Source: an uncultured Porphyromonadaceae bacterium (GTDB lineage Bacteria; Bacteroidota; Bacteroidia; Bacteroidales; Muribaculaceae). Taken from it: a stretch of DNA of 64,000 nucleotides. A model generated the notes under the pieces. The model searched no databases, had not been told where the DNA came from, and worked only from the letters and a program-made list of their open reading frames with translations. Position numbers and translations under genes: made by a program. Within the stretch, counting starts at the first letter, position 1. Each line of letters starts with the position of its first letter. Of this stretch, positions 41,106 to 48,568 are shown piece by piece. The stretch lies in the NCBI GenBank assembly GCA_900548975.1, contig URMS01000007.1:62001-126000 (forward strand). The letters run 5' to 3'.

Positions 41106-41706
41106 TTTTCCTAATTAAATTTTTGGCATTAATAATAATTTTACGAATCCATGCGGGTGCAAGTTTGACATCATCTTCCCATGTAGTTTCTTCAGGATAC
41201 TCTTTAAGCACACCATAAACTGTGTCAAGTGTATCTTCGGTCACATTATTTTTGCCAATGGATTTGAGTGCGAGTACTAAAACAGGCATTATTTCCCCTT
41301 TGTATGAAAAATTGGTTGGCACTCCATACTTAAATGTCAGTGTTCGATTGCCGATACGTAGCTTTCGGGATGCTCCGTTGGTTATATATACAGCATTTGT
41401 CGGCACCTGCGTAGAGAAACCCAGATAGTTTTCGGCAACAGGGCCACACGGCAGTATTTTGGCATGGTCCCGCTTTGCAATTATTTCTGCAATTTCATAT
41501 AATGAAGGCATAAGAGGCCCGAATCTTGTTAATTTAGGTTTTAGATATATTCCCTGCGAAACTCTGACCAACACCCCGTCTTTGACTAATTGTCCCAATA
41601 CATTTGAGGCGTATTGGACATCTATGGGCAGGAAGCTGTCCGGAAGGAATATTGTTCCTTTCTTACTTCTGTTTATTTTTGATACTATGGTTTCCTTAAG
41701 TCTCAT
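41089..41706 (-). CDS. AbiEi-like antitoxin (DUF6088 family)
   Basis: A 205-residue protein with an N-terminal winged-helix region (about 1-65: RLKETIVSKINRSKKGTIFL, YASNVLGQLVKDGVLVRVSQGIYLKP) followed by a conserved domain with HAKILPCGPVAENYLGFS and NAVYITNGASRKLRIG. This is the layout of AbiEi/DUF6088 antitoxins that neutralise AbiEii and repress their own operon. The ATG at 41706 is preferred to the upstream GTG at 41757. The two genes overlap by 17 bases. Confidence 0.85.
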   Translation of the reverse strand: MRLKETIVSKINRSKKGTIFLPDSFLPIDVQYASNVLGQLVKDGVLVRVSQGIYLKPKLTRFGPLMPSLYEIAEIIAKRDHAKILPCGPVAENYLGFSTQVPTNAVYITNGASRKLRIGNRTLTFKYGVPTNFSYKGEIMPVLVLALKSIGKNNVTEDTLDTVYGVLKEYPEETTWEDDVKLAPAWIRKIIINAKNLIRKNEQVD

Positions 41707-41885
41707 GAGCTTTCTTAGAGTGAAAATATTTGAGAAATTTTCACTTTTATATGGCACAAAAATAAATCTTTATTTCCGAATAAACAAGTATTTAGCTTGG
41801 AATATATTAAATGCCACGGATGATCGTGATTTATGGGTGTGATAAAAATCTTTGCGGAATTTTTCGGGGGTTGGGGATAATTGTA

Positions 41886-41893
41886 TAATTTTG
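41886..41893 (+). promoter_or_regulatory. putative -7 box for the small secreted protein gene
   Basis: TAATTTTG, 30 bases before the ATG at 41923. The region 41758-41922 otherwise shows only A/T-rich sequence. Confidence 0.45.
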
Positions 41894-41922
41894 CCTTTGT
41901 TGGATCTTTTTCTGAATTCGAT

Positions 41923-42708
41923 ATGAGACATCTGTTATTTGCCTTGTTTGTAGCCGTGTCGTGGGTCATGGCGTTCCCCACGGCTCAGATTGCCGAGAGA
42001 ATAAATGATAAGGGCAAGACCAAGAGCCTTGTTGTCTGTCTGCTCGAACGCGATAAAGGCACGTTCTCGGTACTTAAGGAGCGGCTTCCAAAGAAAGCGA
42101 CGAGTACCGCATTGTGGCGCAATTATATAGGCTGCTGGAAGTTCCAGAACGACTCCTTGTTCCTCGACAGTATACTTGTGCCGAATCCGGCTGAAGATTA
42201 TCCCGGTTTTATCCCGGCTAAGATCGATGATATCTATGGTGCCCGTCGTACGCCGTCGGGATATTTTGCCGATTGGGTTACCGACACACTTCGTGTCGTG
42301 TCGGGCGATATTGTGCGCTACCGGCACATGGGCTGGGAATCTGTCTGGACAAAGGAGGAATTCATAGCGGTAGACAGCGGACGGGTGAAAGACCGTGTGG
42401 TATACTGGAACCGGCTTGTCAATCCGGGAGCCCGCGATGCCGTGAAGGACGTTGTCGACTCTCTCGATTTGGGTAAAATACCCAAAAAAATTGTAGTACA
42501 AGTAAGCTGCCTTGAATTCGACAGCAAGGGCCGTCCTGTCGTGGGTAAGGTCGAGATCGAGCGCGGCAGCGGCGAAACAGCAGCCGACAGTCGCGTAGTC
42601 AGCGTTTTCGAAAAGCCCGAAGTGCTTGCCCGCCTTCTCCCCGTCTATCTGATACGCGGCCGCTACCAGTCTACCCCTATCACAATCGCCATCCCACCCC
42701 GCCCCTGA
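41923..42708 (+). CDS. hypothetical exported protein with TonB-C-like end
   Basis: A 261-residue protein with a signal peptide (MRHLLFALFVAVSWVMA, cleaved near AFPTAQ). I do not recognise the central part (about 20-180). The last 80 residues (KKIVVQVSCLEFDSKGRPVV, VEIERGSGETAADSRVVSVF, STPITIAIP) have the strand order of the TonB C-terminal domain found at the end of many Bacteroidetes proteins, but there is no N-terminal membrane anchor or proline-rich linker, so it is unlikely to be a true energy transducer. It stands alone and converges on the M16 peptidase gene. Confidence 0.7.
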   Translation: MRHLLFALFVAVSWVMAFPTAQIAERINDKGKTKSLVVCLLERDKGTFSVLKERLPKKATSTALWRNYIGCWKFQNDSLFLDSILVPNPAEDYPGFIPAKIDDIYGARRTPSGYFADWVTDTLRVVSGDIVRYRHMGWESVWTKEEFIAVDSGRVKDRVVYWNRLVNPGARDAVKDVVDSLDLGKIPKKIVVQVSCLEFDSKGRPVVGKVEIERGSGETAADSRVVSVFEKPEVLARLLPVYLIRGRYQSTPITIAIPPRP

Positions 42709-42725
42709 AAGGCTATGGAAAAAGT

Positions 42726-42755
42726 ATGGGGCAGAGCCTGGAAGCGCTGCCCCAT
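42726..42755 (-). terminator. intrinsic terminator of the M16 peptidase gene
   Basis: ATGGGGCAG (42726-42734) and CTGCCCCAT (42747-42755) pair over 9 bp; on the minus strand the stem is followed by ACTTTTTCC. Confidence 0.7.
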
Positions 42756-42780
42756 GTCGGGTATTGACTCATGGGCGGGG

Positions 42781-45594
42781 TTATTCGGGGAGCATGGACA
42801 GCTCCACGTGGTCGGCGTTGCGGATGTAGCGGCGACCGAAGTCGCGGATGGCGGCCGAGGTCATGGCGTTCACGATATCCTCGTAGCCGCTGTCCATGTC
42901 TGGACCGTACTGGTCGAAGACCTTGACCACGGTCTCCCAGTAGCCGTTGCTCTCGCGGTTTTCGGCAATATTTTTCATGAGATAGGCCTTCACCTTGGCG
43001 AGTTCTTCATCGGTAGGACCGTTTTCGATCAGATCGTCGACAGTACTGCGCACCACACCGAATACTTCCTCCTCGTGGCCCGGTTTCACCTTGATATATA
43101 CCGGCATGATGAAGCGCGAAGGGGTGTCGGGGCCGTTGAACCCGGCTGTGACGGAGCAGTGTGAGTTGATGCTGTATGTGAGGCCGCGCTTTTCGCGCAC
43201 CTCACTGAGCAGACGGCTCTTAAGGATCGAGCCGAATGTCTGGGAAACGAGTATGTGCTCCAGGTCGTAGGGGCATTCGCCGTTGAAGAAAGAATATGTT
43301 ATCGAGTTCGGCTCGGCACCCATCGGATGGCGGAATGTCTCCTTGCCCTTGCCTTTGTAGAAACCGTAGCCGAAGTCGCGGGCGCGCTCCGTGCGGCCTG
43401 CGCCCGGGAGCGATGCCACATAGGCGGCTATCAGAGGCTTCACGCTGTCGGCGTCGAAATTGCCGGTGATGATATAAGTGAAATCGCTCATGTCGCCGAA
43501 GCGGTCGCGGTGCAGGGCTACGATGCTGTCGTAGTCGACCGACGCGAGGTCGGCTTCGTGGAGCTTGGCGCCGAGAGGATGCCGGTTGTACACAATAGAG
43601 TGGATGGTATCGCCCATAGCTATGGTAGCGGTCTGGTTGGGGCGGTTGAGTCGCGAGCGGGTGGTGGCCATCAGTGCGCCGAACGCATTGTTGTCGCGGG
43701 TGATGTCGGTGGCCTTGATATAGAGCAGCTGCAGTGCGGTAGCGATGTCGGCGGGAGTGGTGACGGCGATAAGCTCTTCGGCGGTATTGCCTATCTTGAC
43801 TGCCGATTTCACCGAATGACCGGCCAGAAGCTTGCGGAGATCCGACGACGAGTGGCCGCCGTAGCCGCTCACGGCAAGAATGTCGTCGCACATCTTGTAC
43901 AGTCCCTTTTTGGCCGGATCATAGCTCATGGAGAAACCGCCGGGGCTAACGGCGTGGATGAGCACTTCGTCGGGTTTGGAGCTGTTGGGACGCAGATATA
44001 CCCTGATGCCGTTCGAGAGAGTGAGCACACGGGTATTGAACGGACCTGCGGCCTCCGACACTATGGTGCCCGCTGCAGGCTCTGAGGCCATGAGAGGACG
44101 GCCTGCGAAGGTATCGACGAAAGGCTCTATCGAGGCGATGTCGATAGCGGCTGCGTCGGCAAGAAGATTGTCGGCGCTGAGAGCGGCGGCATCGGCTTCG
44201 GTGGCATAGACAGATGTTATGCGGTTGCGGCCGTCGGGACGCACAAGGGCTGCCATGTGGGCATTCACTTCTTTGAGGCCGGTGGTGCGTTCCACGCCTT
44301 TCATTATCTTGTACATCTGCTCGGTCGACGTGGCGAAGCCTCCCTGAGTGAAATGGCGCACATAGCGGCGCGCCAGAGTCGTGTTCGTTTCAGCCGAGGC
44401 GTTGGCCAGTTCGCTGTCGCGCTCGCTGCGCTCCGACAGCTTGGCCCGCTGCAGTTCGGTATCGGTGAAGCCGTGAATGGCGGCGCGCAGAAGTTCGGTG
44501 TTGAAGCAGTCGAGGGCGCGGCGTGCGTCGGCGGCATTGCGTGCGGTGGCGCGAAGCATCAGAGCGTCGCGTGTGCCCGACAGCAGGAAGCGCTGGTCGC
44601 CGATGCCGAGATTGGACCACGGGCAGTCGGGTGCGTTCTCGATGCCGTCGAAGCGCTCTACGAGCATGCGCACTATGAGGCTGTGGATATAGTCGGCGCG
44701 CACTTCGGCTATGGAACCTGTCTCGCCGGGTGCGGCTACGGGTTCCTTGATGTAGAGCTGTATCATGTTGTCGGCTTGCTCGGGGTCGGAGCCGACGACG
44801 GCAATGGGGCGTTCGTTGTCGGGCACTTCGGTCGGAGTCGCCACCATGGCACCGGGGCCAGCGGCGAGGCCGTCGAAATGGCGGTGTATGGAAGCCTCGA
44901 TGAAATCGGGGTCGATATCGCCCACCACAACAACCGCCTGGTTCTTCGGATGGTACCATTTGTGGTAGTATGCCCGCAGGGTGTCGGGGTCGAAGCCCTC
45001 GACTACCTCCGCAAGGCCTATGGGCATACGGCGACCGTAGATGCCGCCCTGATATATGTCGGGGGCCAGACGGGTGAGTATGCGCGAGCCGGGGGTGGAC
45101 CGCTGGCGCATCTCGCCGCGGATAACGCCGCGCTCGGCGTCGATATCGTCTTTATTGAGAAGGAGGCGTCCGCTCCAGTCGCCGAGTATCATTACGCAGG
45201 AGTCGAGAGCCGACTGGCGCGATACGGGCACCTGGCAGATATTGTATACAGTCTCGTCGGTCGAGGTGTAGGCGTTGAGATTGCGGCCGAATTTCACTCC
45301 GAGCCCCTCGAGATACGATATGAGCGTGTTGCCGGGGAAATGCTCGGTGCCGTTGAAGCACATGTGTTCCAGAAAATGAGCCAGGCCTTCCTGACCGTCG
45401 AGCTCGTTGATCGAGCCGACACGCTGGGCTATGAAGAAATCGGCCTGTCCGGCGGGTGTGCCGTTGTGGCGGATATAGTACGTAAGGCCGTTCGGCAGTG
45501 TTCCGGTACGGACGGCCGGGTCGACAGGTATGGGATTGGCCGCCGACAGGGCCAGGGTCGCCGACATGGCGAGCAGAGTAGCGAATATTTTCAT
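42781..45594 (-). CDS. M16 family zinc metallopeptidase (insulinase/pitrilysin-like)
   Basis: A 937-residue exported peptidase with signal peptide MKIFATLLAMSATLALSA. The inverted zinc motif His73-x-x-Glu76-His77 is in AHFLEHMCFNGTEHF, and the third ligand is expected in the downstream ERGVIRGEMRQR stretch. The second half is a homologous inactive M16 domain pair ending with the SYFV-like gating region, so both lobes of the clamshell are in one chain. It degrades peptides or unfolded proteins in the periplasm. It follows, after a 170-base repeat, the TonB receptor-DUF4876-DUF6850 set in the same direction. Confidence 0.93.
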   Translation of the reverse strand: MKIFATLLAMSATLALSAANPIPVDPAVRTGTLPNGLTYYIRHNGTPAGQADFFIAQRVGSINELDGQEGLAHFLEHMCFNGTEHFPGNTLISYLEGLGVKFGRNLNAYTSTDETVYNICQVPVSRQSALDSCVMILGDWSGRLLLNKDDIDAERGVIRGEMRQRSTPGSRILTRLAPDIYQGGIYGRRMPIGLAEVVEGFDPDTLRAYYHKWYHPKNQAVVVVGDIDPDFIEASIHRHFDGLAAGPGAMVATPTEVPDNERPIAVVGSDPEQADNMIQLYIKEPVAAPGETGSIAEVRADYIHSLIVRMLVERFDGIENAPDCPWSNLGIGDQRFLLSGTRDALMLRATARNAADARRALDCFNTELLRAAIHGFTDTELQRAKLSERSERDSELANASAETNTTLARRYVRHFTQGGFATSTEQMYKIMKGVERTTGLKEVNAHMAALVRPDGRNRITSVYATEADAAALSADNLLADAAAIDIASIEPFVDTFAGRPLMASEPAAGTIVSEAAGPFNTRVLTLSNGIRVYLRPNSSKPDEVLIHAVSPGGFSMSYDPAKKGLYKMCDDILAVSGYGGHSSSDLRKLLAGHSVKSAVKIGNTAEELIAVTTPADIATALQLLYIKATDITRDNNAFGALMATTRSRLNRPNQTATIAMGDTIHSIVYNRHPLGAKLHEADLASVDYDSIVALHRDRFGDMSDFTYIITGNFDADSVKPLIAAYVASLPGAGRTERARDFGYGFYKGKGKETFRHPMGAEPNSITYSFFNGECPYDLEHILVSQTFGSILKSRLLSEVREKRGLTYSINSHCSVTAGFNGPDTPSRFIMPVYIKVKPGHEEEVFGVVRSTVDDLIENGPTDEELAKVKAYLMKNIAENRESNGYWETVVKVFDQYGPDMDSGYEDIVNAMTSAAIRDFGRRYIRNADHVELSMLPE

Positions 45595-45602
45595 ATCATT
45601 TA

Positions 45603-45763
45603 ATTAAAGTTTCGTAAGTTTTCAACTTACTCATCGTGAAGGGTGAATGGTGAAAGGTGAAGATAATAGTTATTTATAAGGAAGTATCATCTTCACTCAG
45701 GCGAAGCCTGAATTTCACTTTTCACTTTATTCACTTCAACTTGAGCTTGCGAAAGTTGAGTTA
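45603..45763. repeat. GGTGAA word repeat with inverted second half
   Basis: GTGAAGGGTGAATGGTGAAAGGTGAAGATAATAG is followed by TTCACTCAGGCGAAGCCTGAATTTCACTTTTCACTTTATTCAC, close to its reverse complement with an internal GGCGAAGCC hairpin; CTTGAGCTTGCGAAAGTTGAG is a second inverted pair next to CAACTTACTC. It fills the gap between the DUF6850 and M16 genes. Confidence 0.75.
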
Positions 45764-45764
45764 T

Positions 45765-47252
45765 TTAAAATATTACAGATAAAGAGAATGTATAGTCGTG
45801 ATGGCGCATCTCGGCAGCCGCCTGCACCATATAGCGGCCCGCTACGGTGTGTGCCGCCGAAATACGTGCTGCACCCCGCGTGCGGTATGTCGATGCCAGG
45901 CGGTATGCCTCCATCTCGATATTGTCGAGCTGCACGGTCTCGCTGTCGGAGCCTGCCGAGCCGTAGGCCATGTCGCAGGAGAATGGACTGTAGAAACGCA
46001 CCGACGCACCCGCTCCAAGCAGCCACGAATGCGGCAGAACGAAGTCGGCGCCGGCACCGAGCGAGATGGCGACGGCATTGACGGTGCTGTGGCGCCATGG
46101 CTCGATGTAGGTGGTGACGCGCCGCTGCCACGCGGCGTCGGCTACGGCTGCCACGCGGAGGGTGCCGCTCTTCAGACCCCACAATCCTTTAATGCCGGCC
46201 GAGGTGCCGTTGTCGGCATACATTTCGTTGGAGCCTATCTGCGGGAAAATGCCTGCGGCTGCATCGCCGAACACGTTCTCGCTGCCATGGCGCCGGTAAG
46301 CTGCCGTGCGGGCGCTCACGCCGCCGTAGAAGCGGTCGGCGCGTGCGAGCCATCCGGCCTCGGCCTCGATGGTCTTGTGCCAGGCCGAGGCCATGGGCAG
46401 TTTATTGAGGTCGGAGAGAATATTGTCGAACGAAAACCGGCTCATGGCCACCGACACGAAAAAACCGCGTCCCGACGCCGGGTAGATATCGGCACTGACA
46501 CCATAACGGTAGCCGTCGTAGTATGTGGAAAGCGCCGTGCCGGCAAAACGGCGGTAGTGTGTGCCCATGCCGGTAAGGTGGAAAATCTTGTCGACACCCA
46601 TCTCGCTTTTGAAATCGATGTCGTTGCTTTGCTTGTATTTGCGGAAGTTGAACGAAACACCGGCATAGTAGTCGCCCGCGATCCTGTAGGCCGCTCCGGC
46701 GGCGGCATCGAGGGTGCCGACCACGTTCCTTGGGCGCGGATCGACATCGCGGTACTCGAGAGTGGCCAGATAGCTCAGTTCGGCGCCCCAGGCCCATCGG
46801 CCGCTGTGGTCGGCGTAGCCCCCGCTGAACGAATACTGTTCGCGGTGCAGGTCGCCGCCGATGGAGTCGGCGAGAATATAGGGATATACGATGTCGTAGT
46901 CGGCGGTTTCGTTCCACACGGCGTCTTTCAGCAGCCCGTTTGCATACTTTGCCGCGCCCCATAGTGTGGAGGTGCGGTATTTGGTGTATGTATCGGCGCC
47001 GACGCTCCAGTTGTGGCCTCCGCGGCCGAAGCGGACGTCGCGGTCGGTGTCGTCGCTCTCATGGCTGTAGCCGGCGCCGACGCGCGTCAGGCCGCAGTCC
47101 ATGCGCCACTGGTTGACGGCAGGATTCTGCCACGGCAGCGAAGCCACATGCCACAGTCCGAGGCGCTCTTCGCCTACGGCCGCGGCCGGATCGGCTGCCC
47201 ACGCATGTGCGGCGCCGAGGGTCAGCAGTAATATCAGAGCCTTCAGTCTCAT
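45765..47252 (-). CDS. DUF6850 family outer membrane beta-barrel protein
   Basis: A 495-residue exported protein. The ATG at 47252 overlaps the DUF4876 stop as ATGA and begins a signal peptide (MRLKALILLLTLGAAHAWA), so that start is chosen. The chain is a run of amphipathic strands with aromatic girdles (DYYAGVSFNFRKYKQS, YGVSADIYPASGRGFFVSVA, MVQAAAEMRHHDYTFSLSVIF) and ends in an aromatic residue, as expected for an outer membrane barrel. It is the third gene of a TonB receptor unit. Function is unknown. Confidence 0.8.
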   Translation of the reverse strand: MRLKALILLLTLGAAHAWAADPAAAVGEERLGLWHVASLPWQNPAVNQWRMDCGLTRVGAGYSHESDDTDRDVRFGRGGHNWSVGADTYTKYRTSTLWGAAKYANGLLKDAVWNETADYDIVYPYILADSIGGDLHREQYSFSGGYADHSGRWAWGAELSYLATLEYRDVDPRPRNVVGTLDAAAGAAYRIAGDYYAGVSFNFRKYKQSNDIDFKSEMGVDKIFHLTGMGTHYRRFAGTALSTYYDGYRYGVSADIYPASGRGFFVSVAMSRFSFDNILSDLNKLPMASAWHKTIEAEAGWLARADRFYGGVSARTAAYRRHGSENVFGDAAAGIFPQIGSNEMYADNGTSAGIKGLWGLKSGTLRVAAVADAAWQRRVTTYIEPWRHSTVNAVAISLGAGADFVLPHSWLLGAGASVRFYSPFSCDMAYGSAGSDSETVQLDNIEMEAYRLASTYRTRGAARISAAHTVAGRYMVQAAAEMRHHDYTFSLSVIF

Positions 47253-48541
47253 CGCGGCATGGATGTTACGCCATCGTAGGTGAGCTGAGTGCAGGGCGTG
47301 CCGTTGATATCGACAGCGGTGCCCTGAAGCTCGATTTCGGAGGGTATGCACATGGCGTTGAAGTCGTCGGTAGAGTTGTTGGTGTCCTTGAATACGGCGC
47401 GGCCGTTGTCGGCCACATAGAGCAGCTTGCGGCGCACGCTGCGGAAATAGCGTGTCTTGTCGTGGTCGATGGTGCCACAGCCGGTCCAGCCGCAGTCTAT
47501 CGACGGGTCGCATACCTGCCAGGCGTACTCTGCGGCCACCGAGGTGGTCACGGCGTCGACTATCCATTCGTTGGGCAGGCGGTATGCGCTCTGGGTCATG
47601 GGGAATGTGCCTGCTATAGTCACCTGGTCGTAGTCGTAGGAATACCAGTAATCCTTGAGGTATGTGTCGCGGTCGACAGGTATGCGGGCTATGCCCCATG
47701 TGCGGAAGCCGCGGTTGTGGAGCACCCAGAACGAAAGGGTGTAGCAGTACCACTTGTCTAGGTTGGCCACCGGACCGTCGATGTCCATGTTGTTCGGTTT
47801 GGTGGATATGTCGTACCACTCGAAATCGGCGTGCGACAGGTCGAAGGAGTTGGGGTTGGCCACACGGTGGTCGATGCCGGTATCGGCCAGCAGCAGGTAT
47901 TCGCCGGGCTGTACGGGCACATCTTTACCCGTACCGGGCACGGTGTAGAGAGCCTGTACCGTCATGGCTTCGCCCATGATGTCGGGCGAATAGTTGAATT
48001 TCTGTGTGGTGGTGAATTTCGACTCGAAGAGTGTCAGGCCGTCGGCGTAGATCACGTGGTCGGTGTTGTTGTAGAGCTTCACGTAGTCGTCGCCGTAGTA
48101 CTGGTTGCCCGAGCTCTGGAGTGTGCCGGTGAAGAATACCTCGGCAATGATAAGGCCGTCGGTCTCGCGGTTGTTGTAGGCCTTGAGCACCACTTCGGTC
48201 TCCGCACCTGCTATGTTTATCGACGACAGATTGGCGCGGAGCGTGGTCTCGGCGGCGCCGGGCACGAGCACTCGTGCCGAGAAGGAGGCATCGTAGAGCC
48301 CCGGTATAAGCTCGATGTCGGAGCCGGGGACGTACTGTGTGGTCTTGTCGGACGATACGTTGCGGAAAGTATATATCCTGTCGACAACATCGGCCCCGGC
48401 GGGCAGTTCGGGCATGTCGACAGTCACGTGTACCACAGTGCGGGCAAGCTCGCCGCTGTTCATATCGTCGGCGCAGCCTGCGGTGACAACCATGATTACT
48501 GTGGCTGCTGTCATGGCGATGGTTTGGATAAGTGTTCTCAT
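47249..48541 (-). CDS. DUF4876 domain-containing lipoprotein
   Basis: A 430-residue lipoprotein (lipobox VTAGC, Cys23). The first 120 residues form a beta-sandwich-like region; the rest matches DUF4876, with LIIAEVFFTGT, YYGDDYVKLYNNTDHVIYADGL (a lamin-tail-like motif) and LLLADTGIDHR. It lies 27 bases after the TonB receptor gene and overlaps the DUF6850 gene, so all three are cotranslated. A surface-exposed substrate-capturing partner of the receptor is a reasonable inference, but no ligand is known. Confidence 0.85.
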   Translation of the reverse strand: MRTLIQTIAMTAATVIMVVTAGCADDMNSGELARTVVHVTVDMPELPAGADVVDRIYTFRNVSSDKTTQYVPGSDIELIPGLYDASFSARVLVPGAAETTLRANLSSINIAGAETEVVLKAYNNRETDGLIIAEVFFTGTLQSSGNQYYGDDYVKLYNNTDHVIYADGLTLFESKFTTTQKFNYSPDIMGEAMTVQALYTVPGTGKDVPVQPGEYLLLADTGIDHRVANPNSFDLSHADFEWYDISTKPNNMDIDGPVANLDKWYCYTLSFWVLHNRGFRTWGIARIPVDRDTYLKDYWYSYDYDQVTIAGTFPMTQSAYRLPNEWIVDAVTTSVAAEYAWQVCDPSIDCGWTGCGTIDHDKTRYFRSVRRKLLYVADNGRAVFKDTNNSTDDFNAMCIPSEIELQGTAVDINGTPCTQLTYDGVTSMPR

Positions 48542-48568
48542 AGTGTTAATATGTTATTAAACGACCTC

